Shown here: positions 19,001-32,549 of the stretch, one piece after another
Numbering within the stretch: position 1 is the stretch's first letter
Layout: every line of letters begins with the position of its first letter
Assembly: GCF_000150275.1 (NCBI RefSeq)
Contig: NW_002060946.1
Location: 2,747,454 to 2,811,453 of the forward strand
DNA length: 64,000 nt
Origin: Trichoplax adhaerens
Taxonomy: Eukaryota; Placozoa; Uniplacotomia; Trichoplacea; Trichoplacidae
Direction of reading: 5' to 3'
The notes under the pieces: model-generated
Databases searched by the model: none
What the model saw: the letters and a program-made list of their open reading frames with translations, nothing else
Told to the model about the DNA's origin: nothing
Translations under genes and position numbers: made by a program

Positions 19001-21300
19001 GCTTCCAGTGTAGAGCTGTCAGTAACATCATCTTTATCTTCACTAGATAACAAGCCGTAACTAGTTAATGATTCTAAATGTTGCCGTAAGGAATTTTTTG
19101 CCTGTAAGAACAATAAAAATTTTACGATTTCAGTAGATATTTCAGTCTTAAAATATTAAAGAAATTGTTATCGTTATCAGTATGCAACGTATGCCGCAGA
19201 AATAGCTATTATATTACTTCATCAACTATATCTTTTAATCCCCGTCTATTTCTATCAGATTCTAGATATCGAGAATCCAATTCATTAAATACTTCGGCAC
19301 CATTGCATTCAATTTCTTTCACCTTGTCAAATTTGTCGAATAAAAGAATTACATACATTGTTTTCTTGGACAATTTGTATAATAAGAATATCCTATTTAT
19401 GTATATACTAGTGCAAATACATACCTCGTCATCACCTTGAGGGATAAACTCTAGATCTTCAAATGTTTCAAAAATTTGATGATTATCATTGAGAAATTTT
19501 TTCCCTACATCTTCTTTTCTAAATTGATCGATATCTTCCGAGTAAGACTCAATTAATTTAAAGTTGCAATTATGCATTTTTTTCTCCATATTATTACACG
19601 AGGCAAAAATCTGGCTAACTTCTTTTTGATAGCCTAAATCTAAGCTCTATAAAGTGAATAGTCATCGTTATAGGAGTATATCAGTGCTAATTTTCATATT
19701 TAAAAACTCTTGACTCATTATTATGTTATTCTATGTTCAATTGTAATTACTAGTTTAGTTGCGCTATAAGAATATAACATATGATCTCTTTTTCAGTTAC
19801 TTGTACATACAATATGTATACAGAAAAGATGCAATAGCGGCTATGGTAATTATTTATAAAAACTAACTGAAAGCAGTTCGGGAATTCCAGTTTCAAAGTA
19901 AGCCCTAAAGAGAGCATTAGCGGCGGATAAATTCAGGATGTAGTCATTTCTAGCATTGATACTCTTTAACTTTGCAGCAGAACATTTTTGCATAGTCTGA
20001 TAGATTCAATAAAAAGTGCTTCAAAAAATTAATATGATAAATAACTTAAGTCAATATTTTTCCATAGAATAAATTTATTATCGAAGCTGAGTAGATGGCG
20101 TTTGCATACCTTATGTATGATACGGTCACTTTTTTTACGACTTTGCCTTCTCATAATTCCAGGATTTAGAGTAGATTTATTTTGCTTTTTAAAGAGTTTA
20201 CGCTGAACATTTTCGCTTTGAGCTTGACAGATGTGATAATTTTTCATAGACTGTACGCAGAAGAAAAATCCTCAGTACTGAATATGGGTGTAAATTTATC
20301 GTTACCTTTCTAATATTAACATTTTAAAGAAGAATTGGTTTGAATCATCTAAAATGATAGAATTATATATAGTTATTGCAAATTACCCCTAATAATCCTT
20401 GGAGCACACGCATAAACTCTTCATGTGATAGATTTTGAATTTCTCGACACTAAGTAATTAATCATTGCAAATAAATATACAACCTAAATAATGCTCATTA
20501 TAAAATTGTTGTCTATTCCTTTAATTTTAACGTTTCAAAACTATATGATTTATATTCGATAGGAAAAATTTAATGCATGAAATTCAAAAGATGATGATGT
20601 ACTTTTTTGCTAATGTAATGTATTTCCTTTCCAAGTAGGCCAATTTGACCAACATAGAGAGCATTCAGTTTTTTATAATGTGACGTACGAAGTTTACACC
20701 TCGATTTATCGACACTAAGTTGTTTATTGAATACATCGTAGACGCAAGCTGCATCTTTCCTATACGAATTCAATAAGTAAAAAAATATAGTGTCAGTTTC
20801 TGGGTTAACCTATTGTAGAATTATTTATCTTGGAAAATTAAAATATATATAGATTGCAAGTATGCTACTAATTATGATGATCTCAGTCGGTGAACTTTAA
20901 CAAAAGCCATATTGTGTATTTAAGATGTTGCTAATTACACTATATTGGTATGATATAGTTGTTGTTATTATAAAATATACAATATGCCACAAGTTTGCAA
21001 ACATGATACATATTTACTCTATATGCAAGCGGCATGCCATTACTGCAGATATCATATTGCTCGTATAATATATCTATTCTCGCATATTGGCGACAGATCA
21101 AAAGTAGCCGTCGCTAAATTTGACTTACTTGGCGATTTTACTCTTAAATTTATCTGCTAATTTCTCTAACATCCGCGAATATTCGATTTCAATTTCATTC
21201 TTTCTCTTAAAGTACTCTTGTATATCACCTAATACAGCAATTTCACTATCAGCTCGAAATTCGATAGCCTTGGCTTGATCAGTTAATCGTTGACGTATGT
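16067..21300 (-). CDS. SRGAP: SLIT-ROBO Rho GTPase-activating protein (srGAP), 5' exon missing
   Basis: Cytoplasmic protein that bends or senses membrane through an F-BAR dimer and turns off Rho-family GTPases. Exons in reading order: 21300-21129, 20759-20603, 20449-20387, 20250-20110, 19996-19868, 19646-19425, 19322-19218, 19101-18919, 18787-18731, 18508-18392, 18329-18269, 18131-18054, 17959-17825, 17730-17625, 17537-17243, 17063-16850, 16698-16067. All phases fit, giving about 955 codons. The F-BAR part starts with IRQRLTDQ and holds KRKNEIEIEYSRMLEKLA; KLKSINARNDYIL is also srGAP-like. RhoGAP has IPLVVESCIKYI, the arginine finger in GIFRLSGS, GVLRCYFRELPTPLFP and NLSLVFGPTLM. The SH3 starts TSIIAVAKRDHE with ELSFKKGDV, but lacks the usual Trp, Pro and Tyr of the ligand groove. 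A basic, Ser-rich tail of about 130 residues ends it. The first exon (about 20 codons, ending in phase 1) was not found upstream. ARHGAP4 is the alternative family member. Confidence 0.92.
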
Positions 21301-22775
21301 CTGCGCACAGAAAAAATTAATTGAAGTTAAAATTAGATATTACATCGATCATAGGATAGTATATGTGTATTAGAAGATAGGATTGGAAGATTCGTAAAAT
21401 TATCAAATCGGATCTATGTCGATATGATTGAAAGATATCATCTGTATTTGATCAATTCCGTTCATCTAAAACTAAAGGTGGTATAAATCGTTAACCGGAA
21501 TCTTGCACTATTATTTAGATCAAATTATTCGACTCTTCCAGCTGGTTGATGATAAATATGAATTAAGTACAGAGTACTGTAGTCCTTGAAAAGTGACTAT
21601 AATCCATTAATGAAATTGTTACTGAGAATTATTAATACGTTGATGATGCCAGAATGAGCTACTGTAATACCTCATAATTTATAATTAACTGAGTTAGATA
21701 TAGCTTATGACCCAACTATAACATTGTCAGAGATTGCCAAACGATGGTAAGATATCAACAAGTTAACGCATTCTTTTGTATATCAATACTGCATAATATG
21801 AGGACAGTTAGAAACTCGTCAAATTTTTCTTGCTTCATTCCTTCAAGTAATGAGGCAGTACAGTCTAAGTAAACTAAAAATTTTTATGTACTTACGCTTG
21901 AAATCTGACAAATAATGTTGAAAACTGAGTTAGTTATAAGTTATCTGGTCAATAGAAACATTTACATTAATGCAATTCAATTTGACTACAGTGTGATTTC
22001 AAGATTGAGTGCAGCAATGGCATCGGGTTTAAGATGAAATTAAGCCTATGATAAACAAGGGATTATTAGCCTATTAATTTTGGGCCCTTGTTTAATAAAC
22101 TACCAATCATTCCAAATTAGAAAATCCTGGTCTTTTTACCGAATTTAACCACGACGGTGTACTGAGTATATAGCAAAAGACGAAAATTACCTTTTATCGA
22201 TTTGAAATCTAAATGAAGAAATTATATCTAATATTAACAGAGAAAGTTTATCTAAATCAAGTTGCAGCCCTAATCATGCTCAGTATAATATTATTTTTTA
22301 TGTCTGCAGCATGCTAGCTCATGTTAATATGTTTATATCAAGATTGATAGCTAGTCTACTGAAAAAAGCTATCTGTCGAATTAATTTGTGATGAATAATT
22401 GTACGTTGTAGAAAAATAACTGTACAACATTATTACTTAGTTGCAAGTTCAACCATTATTCTGGTTTAAACAGATTATCATCTCCATAGTAAACAATTCA
22501 CTTTTCTGATTATTAGCTACCTGTTTCAATCTAATCTACACTTTGCAGCATACCCACATAAGCGGTACTTTATATTCATATGATTATATATATATGAGCG
22601 TTGCTGCCATATTTTATTAGTTCGCACTTATAAGTCTTAATAAAGTTCTATTCTTTGCTAATACGTTGTCTCTACATTTACTCGAGAACTTATTACACAT
22701 ATTTGCGGTCTTTCAACTGTAGTAAATCAACGTACAACTAAAGAATATCGTTATAATCAAATTATTATTTATTTG

Positions 22776-23330
22776 ACCATCAATCAAAGAAAGAGGGTTG
22801 ATATTTCCTATGCTAATAGAGAGGAATTTTTCCATCGATTCCCCATGTTATTTTTCTAACTTCTATTCACTGATTTAATTTGTATTTATCCATTTTAATG
22901 TAATCTATGATAGATTTAGTATGATGATATATTTATTACAATCATGGCTATCTAATTAAAAGTATCAAAATGTAATTAGATTATCATTTATTTCAATATT
23001 AATGAAGGAAAGTGTTGATATTTGTTGTAGCTAACAGAAAGGAAATAGTTTCTCACTTTTCTTCCTATTGCGCTTTTTAATTTAAGAATACTGATTAATT
23101 TCTAGATATTCATTTCAATCTGATCTACGCTATAGCCTAGTATGATGACTTTATTTATTTATTGCAATTACAGCTGTCTAATTTATTATAATATCAAAAT
23201 ATAATATAGCCATCATTTATTTCGCTATTAATCAAGGAAAGTACTGATATTTGTTACAGTTAAAGGAAAAGAGAATTTTTCTTATCTTTCTTCTCCTATC
23301 ACTTTACTTATTAGGAAAATCTTTGCAAAC
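22776..23330. repeat. Degenerate tandem repeat, two and a half units of 220-230 bp
   Basis: Units run about 22776-22994, 22995-23223 and 23224-about 23330 (partial). Each opens with a variant of ATTAATCAAGGAAAGTACTG followed by GATATTTG or GATATTTCC, then a TTTTTC-rich stretch. The two full units also hold TAGTATGATGA, TTTATTACAATCATGGCT or its variant, ATCAAAATGTAAT, and close with ATCATTTATTTC. Identity is perhaps 70%, so the array is old. Confidence 0.7.
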
Positions 23331-26196
23331 TAAAATTGATTAATTACCAGTTGCCAATTTTCAGCCTAATGTACTTAGTAGGATAATCTAATTAGTCGCA
23401 GGCTATTCAATTCAATCTATAGAAATGTTATTTACATATGATTGGTTTCATCACTGAAGACGGAAAGCAGGTTGATAATGTATTTAGCGTAAAGGAATTT
23501 TTGATCTTTTCCTGATAACCAAATACACACATTTGGGATTAAGGTAACGCCCTAGTATGGACTTATTGTACAAAGATGGAAAGATCCTATTCCTAAAATA
23601 GCGTCCTAAGTCGGTCGGTCAATCTCTTGGACATGGATGGAAATTATTTTAATTTGGAATTCATCTGATACAAACTTCAAGACATAATCGCACCTATGAT
23701 TGTAGATGCAGTTGATGATGATCGAAATAGCGATATTTATTTATTACAGACCTATCGACTTATGAGCACAAGATAGAAAGACTCTGTGGCTAGAATAGCA
23801 TAATGAATCGCCCAATCTAGCTAAGAATGATGAATATGAATGCAGATTACTTACAGTATTGTAGCTTTCGTATCTATCTAATCTAAATAACAAGAGATGT
23901 AGTCGGTGATGATAGAAATAGAACGATGCCAAATTTTATTAATATTAATTTAATGGCTGCTCATCGTCGGATTTGCTACAGCGTCTATCATCCTGTTGGG
24001 TTCTTCTACTATTGTTTTTTGATCTATTTTTTAATTCTATTATTTATCTTTTATTCTATTTATTTCTGCAAGTATGTATAGTAGAGAATCGTAGGAGTCT
24101 AAATCATCATTAATTGATATACGTATTTTGTCTATGTAGTTATTTTTCTTTTCTTCTTCGATCACCTGTATCAGTGAAGGTTGATTGTGCTCTGATTAGA
24201 TGAAGATAAATAGTTGGAATGGAATGAAAAAGAAATAGGAGGGGGGGCGCATACAATGCTCTTGTTCTCTCCTTTTCTCCATCCTAATTTAAAGGCAGTC
24301 GAGCGGACTAAAATTTAACTGCTACGCTATCATTTATTTTATGCATATTACTCGTTAGAATTACTACTAATCAACGTAGTCATTGTAGTGTAAGGGAAAA
24401 GGAGTAGAAATAGTTTATGCATAGAATAAAACGCCAAAATAGACAAGGCTAACTTGCAAAGATGTTAGTGTAAACATCATCGATCAATAACAATAAAATG
24501 TTGCAATAGCCTATACAAAAAAAAAGAATGTCCGATATTGTATCATATAGACACAAAAAAACAGTCGAGAAAATTACATGTCGTATCTGAGGTTAATTTG
24601 TAGCCGCATTTGCGGCTACTTGAACTTATTGATATACAGGATTGAATTTATTTAAAAATGGTTGCGGTAAGCTTTCATTTATTCTTATCCGTCTACAACT
24701 GACCAGTCAGCAAGATGGGATAGGGTTAATTTCTCACTCTCTCTCTACACTATCCAAGGGTACAATGCAATATTGTTCTCAGTTTATTTTACTTCAAAAG
24801 CAATCTCTACGGCGTGAAGAAATAATTGCAAAATAAGGTAGATCATATTTCACGACTATTTCGATATCCACTTACTATGATTAATCTAGCGATTGATTGA
24901 AATAGTCTAAGATGCAATTTTCACAACCTTTTATTATCATGGTTCAGAAGGGAAGGGAAGAGAAATTCTACTGTTCATTGCATCGAATCGATCGGTCATT
25001 ATTGAATGCGTCTTTTCCTTCCTAGTCTTTTTATTAGCGCAAAATAAAACCTGACGGTGCTACATTTATCCAGTCAATGAGTAGAATATGCCAAAATAGG
25101 CAATATCAATGTGTCAACATTAGCTTTCGACTGTCGACTACTTACTCCATATCGCTTTCTATGTAAAAAGTACTTACATGACAGAAAGACGGGATAAAAA
25201 CATGATGTTGAATTTTGAAGTTATTGACTACGATGGCGGTGTCGGCTTATAGAGAGAAGAGACTATCCAAAAGTATCATGGCAAATAGTACCGACAATAG
25301 GATTGTATCATTTGAAAGTAATTGTAGCTTACCATTTTTATCCATAAACAATACTTGTATTTTAAAACTGTGACTATAAATGACGAATTGACACAGTCTC
25401 CATTGCATTGGGCTTCCGTTTTATGCTCGCCCTTACAAAAACACCCTATTACAATGGATGTTTGCAAAGTCGGTGAAGAGAAATATTTGGGACATTTTTA
25501 AAAATCCCTTTCTCGTAAAGTAAATTATCATGGATTGGAAAGCCATCCATGGCGACGTTGGATCATTTCCTACCTGCTTTTGATCATCAGTTTATGTGGC
25601 AGATAGAGATAGCTATACAGTATTGTTCAAATCAATTGGCATTGGATAAAGAGTGTTATTATTCATGCGATCAAAGCAATACTCGTATGTTCTTATTTAT
25701 TTCTTTACTTAGTCGATGAAAATGAATTCTCATCGATGGTCTAATTTCTATTCATCAGTGTGGTAGTATCATATGGCTAATGAATAGCCATGATTAGGGT
25801 AAAATAGATATCAAGTTAGTCATCAATATCGATCCAATAGCGCTAAATAAGATGAGAGAGAAGTATGGAGGATAGACTTTATTACGTGCATGATAATACG
25901 GTATGATCACGTCTACAGACAAGGTGGGAAGAATGGGATTTCTACCTTTGATATAAGTCGGTTACTGTTATCGATTTATTTGGATCTGTTAGGTATAATT
26001 GAATGAACAGATTCAAATTGAATGATCTGTTGGATAATTGGGCTGCTTAAGCTCAAGTTAAGCCGTTGCCATTGGTACGATGCAGTTGTGCTGTATATGG
26101 GTTTACCAATTGCAAAAAATAATTTCAAATCAACAATGTGTGTTTGACGTCTATCGCATCCATCCATCATTCGCAATTTGAAGTCTTGGAAGGTTG

Positions 26197-26216
26197 TCCC
26201 TCCTCCTCCTCCTCCT
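26197..26216. repeat. TCC microsatellite
   Basis: Five to six units of TCC (TCCCTCCTCCTCCTCCTCC) in a stretch without a recognised gene. Confidence 0.8.
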
Positions 26217-27779
26217 TGATGGACACTATTGGAATTTTACAACAACTTGTGTCGATCACTAACCTTTAATTTGAGCTTCAAATAATTCAGTTTCTCTTTT
26301 ATTGGAGGCCATAGTGATTCTTTTAGTTGGCAATGAATACGTCCAATCACGTTGGTGCGGTCATTCAAGATGTTCGTGCATGGGGGTATAATTAAAGAGG
26401 AATTTTCTTCCGGCTGTTGATGCAATAATGACTGTAGACTTGGACGATGACTTCTCCTACTCCTATTACCGCTAGATTAATTCAATGGATGACAACTAGC
26501 GTGGATAGTGGCTAAAATTGAAGAAGGCGTTGAAAAGTGCATCAGCCAGCAAGAAAACGATGAACCCAGATGATTTGGGAATGGAGCAAATTGAATGCGA
26601 TCAAGGGCGTACGCCGTTGTCAATCTTGGATAGGCAAGAATTCAACGAGAACGCGTTGTCCTGATTCTATTGGATGTAGATTACAATCACTGGCTAGGTA
26701 TCTAATTCTAGCGTTGTAGAAAGGAATAAAGTTAAGAGAAAGTGCAGCCAATGGATAGAATACAGAAAATGATTGCTGCCGTGCCTCCTTTACTTATGCA
26801 AAAGGAACTGACTGTCAAGTAATCATCACAACAAATCGCAACAGGCAGATGCATGCCAGTGGTCCAATTGCATATACACTTGTATATTATACAGTACATT
26901 AGCGCAATCGGTTGTGTGAGATACGACCGGCAGTACAGTGCTATAAAACAGACTGTATGGTCTATAGTGTAGGCTAGTGAAGGGATTATGATTGTTTTGA
27001 TGACTGTCATAATACTACCGGATGAATAGGCGATGATTTGCAAGAAACAAGTGGGCAATCCCGAATGGGATAGTCTAGGTTTAACGCAATACTTGCATCA
27101 TGTCCATACCGTTCTCTATTGATGAGTGAAGATGTTTGATACTTGTAAGGGAAAATGGATCACAAAGTGCTGTGGTCCCTGTGGAGCGCGGTTAACATGC
27201 AAGGCAGTTGTTAGCGCAGACTGGGAGAATTTTGTCTTGGAATTGAATTAAATCCATTGATTCAAATCCATGATAACGAGTCGCTGTCTCATCACTCAAT
27301 ATTAGCTCAAGCCAAGTCTACTGCAAATAGACATGCAAAGAGATCATTATAGGAGTAGAGTATGGCCTGTTGTCATACAAGATAGAATTTTGACTGGACA
27401 ATCCCTATCTTGTCTTGTATGCCTGCAGTCGATGGCAATCATGGCTGGGCAGGCTGAATAATTGCATACTGTTGACGTATTCTGCTTGCTCCATACAAGT
27501 GGATAACATGGTGGGAGAGAATGAATGCCCATCACGTTATTTTCATGTACAAAATCTCTATTGTAAGCTAATGTGTGGCAAGGTGATGACTCACACTCAG
27601 GCTAGCAACTAATTTAATTTGCAACAAGCATTCTATTGTCGTCTTGATGTTGTCAATTATGATTGAGCAACTCTAAATTGGAAAGGCTGCATTGAAAAAA
27701 AAAAAATACAAAAATAATCATAATAATAATAATACAGTAGATAGTAGACAGTCGATGGCATGCTAGTGTGTTGGTCAAG

Positions 27780-28870
27780 ACAGTCATCCTGCAGTACTGT
27801 ATACTGTACACTGTACGTACAGTACTGTCGTACGGTAGGGCCACGAGGCGTCCAGTACAGTAGTACTGTAGGCTACAGTCTCCATTAAAGTGTACAATGT
27901 ACTGTACAGTACTCCAAGTTTGGACAGACGACTGTACAGTACAGTGTACAGTACTATACAGTACAGTACAAGGTGTAGAATTTCTTTCTAGATAAGTCAG
28001 TGAATATTTTTATGATTTATTTTCGAATAAAACCCATAAAACTGTATATCTGCTTAAAGTTTTGATCATTTTATCTGTTTTTTTTAAATCTAGATCGAAT
28101 TTCTACACCCTGTACAGTACAGTACTGTACTGTATTTCGCTGGAGAACCTGTACTGTACAGTACAGTACATGAGTACTGTACAATCGTCTGTCCAAACTT
28201 GGAGTACGGTACAAAACGGAACGGAAAGAGACTGCGTAGTTACTCGTAAACTTGAGGTGCTTGCATACTGTAGTGTACAGAGTACAGTACAGTACAGTGT
28301 TCAGCACTGTGTATTGTACAGTGTACAGTTTACAGTACTCCAAGTTTTGACAGACTATTGTACTGTACAGTGTACACTGTACTGTGCAAACGGAACGGAA
28401 AGAGAGTGCGTAGTTAATCGTAAACGCCAAGGTACAGTACTTGCCTACTGTACTGTACTGTACATACTGTAGTGAGTATAGCGACAAATACTGTACTGTA
28501 CAGTACACTACTGTAAAGCACTGTGTGCAGTACTGTACAGTATTTCGCTCGAAAATCTGTACAGTGTACAGTGTACAGTACTCCAAGTTTGGACAGACGA
28601 TTGTACTGTACACTGTACACTGTGTTGTACTGTACAAAACGGAACGAAAAGAGAGTGCGTAGTTACTCGTAAACGCCAAGGTGCTTGCCTACTGTAGAAT
28701 ATATCTTTCCGTAATACTATACTGTAGAGTGTACAGTACAGTACTGTACGGAACGTTCGTTATTCATCCTCAGGCCCGGCTTGTACTGGGCGACTTTGTA
28801 CTGTACTGTACAGTACAATACACTGCACATCTACAAAAGTACTGTACACTGTACTAAACGGAACGTAACT
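27780..28870. repeat. GTAC/TACTGTAC palindrome cluster with a repeated core
   Basis: About 1.1 kb dominated by GTACAGTAC, TACTGTAC and ACTGTACA words, which are self-complementary. Embedded is a non-palindromic core, ACTCCAAGTTTGGACAGACG, at 27911-27930, inverted at 28186-28205, and again forward at 28337-28356 and 28580-28599. A second block, AACGGAACGGAAAGAG then TGCGTAGTTACTCGTAAAC, follows at about 28213, 28387 and 28637. The first two cores and their flanks (27909-about 27999 and about 28085-28207) form a long inverted repeat around an 85-base spacer carrying no such words. The cluster ends about 400 bases before the ATG101 start codon. Long open frames across it are products of the repeat. 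Confidence 0.85.
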
Positions 28871-29275
28871 GGACGAAAACGTCACTGGACAAAGCAATCA
28901 AGGAAAACTCTTTCACCACTCTCTACTGCTTGGCGCACCGCTCTTATTGACAGTATAATGGACTTTGCCTGTTGGACTCTGAAATCCCTGACTCAAAAAT
29001 TCCGACGCCAGGACAGTGTGACCAATCCAGTATTGTATTGGTTTGGCGTTGATACGGTACCAAGTCGACGGCGCCATACATCGCATACTGTTAGTGGTTT
29101 TACTACAACGTTGTTCTTCTTTTTCCTTTGCTAAAGCAATCTCCCCCCCCCCCTCCAAAAAGTCAATAAAGTCGTCGTTGCGTTAACTGCCAGTATCCCA
29201 GTCATCCAGTGATTATAGCCATTAGCAGCCAATTACTTGATAGAATATTGGAAAGAAACATGCTTGATTGATACG

Positions 29276-32200
29276 ATGAATGCTAGGACTCAAACCTTTG
29301 AGCTTGTAAGTTGTTCAATTCGCACTTTCAACGTCCTACTAAGATGAAAATAACATTACTCGACTCCAATTGCGATTCATTTTATCGCTTTCTAGGACGA
29401 AATAAAATCCCATTTTGCCCTATTATAGTGATCATTATTAACGGATGGTTATATTATTTCATTTTTAGTCCTTGGAAAGCAGCCAAGTGGAAGAAACAGT
29501 GATGTGTAAGTTCAAGGACTACTGCTACAGAAATAGATTGTACTGTTAATGTTGACATTACTTCAGCGTATTCAACTATTGCACTTGTATGACAATAGAC
29601 CCAAGTGGACAGTACAGTATTTTCATCACTATTCTGACGGTATATTCGGTAATCAATAAATCGTCGTCGCCAACAAAATAATTTCAATCAATGTTGATCC
29701 AACAGTTTATTGTACAAAATGTAATCGCTTGCATCACTCTCTTCTACATTAAACATTGGCCCGTTATTGCTAGTCAATGACCACAAGTTCAAAGTCAATC
29801 AGTCGTGCAAGAAGCAGATCGATACAGTCGATGGAATCCTTTGCGCTCGAATCAACAGTTACTACGAACAGTTCTACTCTTAGACACTCTCTATCCAAGC
29901 GTTGATAGTGTATCATCGGGACCAATTGATATTGATTGTGACTGATTTTCAAACCAGCAAGGCCACCAATATGTTAATCCCTTTCATGGCAATATCCTGA
30001 TGAAAGAGCTAGTCATCATATACTGTAGTAAATTAGCGTACAGTCGATGATCGTATGAGTGTTTTCAAGAACCGATGATACATGCTAGTGCGCTAACACG
30101 TATCTTACGATGGAAATTTCATTTTGCTCTCTTTTTGCCGGCTAAAGCAGTGTTGACTTCGGCATGTTCTACGCGTGTTTTATCCTCTCTTAACTAATAA
30201 TCCAATTGATGTTATCGCACCAACACCATGATACCACAAGAGTAGCCGGCATTGACTTTTGAAGTAGTCGTTGGCTTTTATGAATTCAAACTGGGATAAT
30301 AATTATCCTTGTCCAATATCGATTCAATCCAGCAACTTGATAATCTTATCATTCATTCATTCACCTTTGTTATTATTAAAAAAATACTTTTTTCTTTTTA
30401 TCTTGATGACAACACTAGGCATCTTTCATAGTATCTTGTTTCATAGAACTGCTGGAAAGGTAAGCTATACTGTAATATCGTACATGCATTCTGTTAGACG
30501 GGTAAATGATCAATGAATTTGCTTTCATCAAGCCAAGTCAAATTGGAAATGGCTTCGGTTATGTTGTAATCCTTCCTAGATAGTCAATTGCGGTACCATC
30601 AATTTTTAGAATAGCTGTAAAACTAATCAAAGTACATCGTTGCTATTTCAATGGAACTTTCATCAACTGCCTAATAGCACTTGATTGGCTGTTGTAAATG
30701 GATAATGATGTATCCAAGCTTACTTTTCTTTACAGTCCGTTTCAGAACCATATATTTTCAAATAGACACATTATTTATCCAACCAATAAAGTTTAGTTAT
30801 TTGTACCTTGATCGTCGTACAAGATAATGTAGTAATTGACACAGATAGTTACTAATCATCGATTACTACCGTCAATGTATCCATCAACTAATGATACATT
30901 TATTGTTCATATTGGATTATTCCTAGTTCAACTATAAAGATGAAAAGTCATACATGGTGGGCACTGTAGGCATGGTTGATGAAGACTGCAACCAATTGGA
31001 TTTCACTTACGTAAGAAATTATATACAAACGCTTATACGTATTGCAATTGAAAATCAAAAGTACCATAAATGGTTGACCTTGCTTCTTTGGATTGATTTA
31101 TTTGCACAATGCCATACAATCTCCATAAAATGGCTTACTATATTTACAGTACATATATTGTTGAAACGAGTAATAAAAGATGGTAGAGTATTACGCAAGA
31201 TTTAAATTGCTCCTTTGGCCTGATTTGTTTTATTTGCACAATGTTGTCAAATTCCTATAAAAAAATGTATACAGTATGGACGCATATTAATCTAATCAAA
31301 TTGTACAAGACCAACATTGAACGAGTTTTACAATTGATATCGATTTGTATCTTTAATTGAATTGATTTCATCTATTGCAGTTATTGAAATATTGTTGGCC
31401 CTGCAACTTATTCACTACTGTAATTGACGCGTAAATTAGGAAAGATTTAATTTTTATTATCGCAACTTATTTTTATTAGGTCCGTTGTGATGCAGATGAC
31501 TTAGACAGGCAACTACAAGAAAATGTAAAACATTTTAAAAACGAGCTATGTTCATCTGGATGTGGACAGGTTAATTTTAATTACGGTTAACTTACAATTT
31601 GCTAATGCATCATTTTTGTGGACTGCACGATGTCATGTGATTTCGTAACCTTAGACGCTGTAAAAGTACAATATCTGATGGTAGTATAATCCATAGACGT
31701 GGACATAGCGCCTACCTTGCGCTGTAGGAAGTATCGTTCTTACTTTTATCTTGATAGAACGTTTATTAGTAACTATACATAAGCTTGCCATGACGATTTC
31801 TTCATTCACACGGCTGTAACGATACATTCTATCTTAAATGATGTGGTAAAATAGTAGTTGTAGGTACATTATATAATAATTACTTTTTTATACTGCTATT
31901 GGATATAAAAGATTTCATTAGAATTTTTTGAGAGACGAAGAAAAGGTTGGTTTTTCACCATGGAATCAATACCATGGGAAATATGGTCGTTGAGAATAAG
32001 ACTCATTACCGTTGCTACTGCTAGTGGTTAGTTAATTAATCTGTAGCTGGTTATCATGACAGTGTCCAAAGTATAGTGGATTGTTATCAGTTCATGCAGA
32101 AATTGTCTTATCTCTGATAATTTACTCTTTAACTTTTTAGAAAAAGAAATTCTTGTAGAAAAAATCAAAGACTCTTTAACTGAAATTGTAGGCAATAAAT

Positions 32201-32549
32201 ATATAGTATTAATCGGGTTAATTCCGGTTTCACTGAATAAATTTCCTTCTATACTAACACAATAGATCCTATTCATTGCCGAAACTATGAATAAGCCCGA
32301 TTTTGTACCAAAAGTTTCTAAACAAGCTGAACTAGGAAATATCTACGATATTAGCTTTAAAGCAGTGCAACCGTATCTATACAAGGTGAGATATTTGCCA
32401 ATTACTGGAGATTATGCAGTTCAGAACAGTCTTGCTCATCGTCAACAACTTTTACCTCATTACAGATTTCTTGTCAAACTGGCGATGCCAGTAACTTTTC
32501 AGTTGGGGACACAGTCAAGCGATTTTTTAGGGAGTTTTCAGCAACGTAG
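29276..32549 (+). CDS. ATG101: Autophagy-related protein 101
   Basis: HORMA-fold subunit of the ULK1/ATG13/FIP200 complex that starts autophagosome formation; it stabilises ATG13. Nine exons: 29276-29305, 29469-29505, 30419-30459, 30927-31010, 31480-31569, 31912-32026, 32141-32187, 32266-32385, 32466-32549. They give 648 bases (215 aa; human is 218). The N terminus is MNARTQTFEL, followed by SLESSQVEETVM, HSILFHRTAGK, MVGTVG and LDFTY. The exposed WF finger is present as W-F-F in RRKGWFF, and IPWEIW and AVQPYLYK match the family. The first three exons are only 30, 37 and 41 bases. I chose this ATG because the opening residues match animal ATG101 and every phase fits. Confidence 0.95.

Larger units (their letters stand above)
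21301..29275. other. Intergenic, srGAP to ATG101
   Basis: Eight kilobases between two genes that point away from each other. The missing srGAP first exon should lie in the left part, but I could not identify it. It holds a degenerate tandem repeat (22776-about 23330), a TCC run (26197-26216), the GTAC palindrome cluster (about 27780-28870) and a C run near 29143-29152. I recognise no other gene. Confidence 0.5.

Noticed and set aside
27653-27844. CRISPR-like or phage-like array around 27.7-28.9 kb
   Set aside because: The repeats are not evenly spaced, there are no unique spacers of constant length, and the surrounding genes are animal genes with introns.
28062-28679. Long open frames of 136 (plus) and 202 (minus) codons
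   Set aside because: They run through the GTACAGTAC/TACTGTAC repeat cluster. The peptides are monotonous YCTVQ/CTVQY strings, and frames are open on both strands only because the repeat words avoid stops.
29519-29590. Alternative ATG101 exon (reading VNVDITSAYSTIAL)
   Set aside because: It resembles the expected segment loosely, but its phases do not fit either neighbour. The exon at 29469-29505 fits both phase and residues (SLESSQVEETVM).
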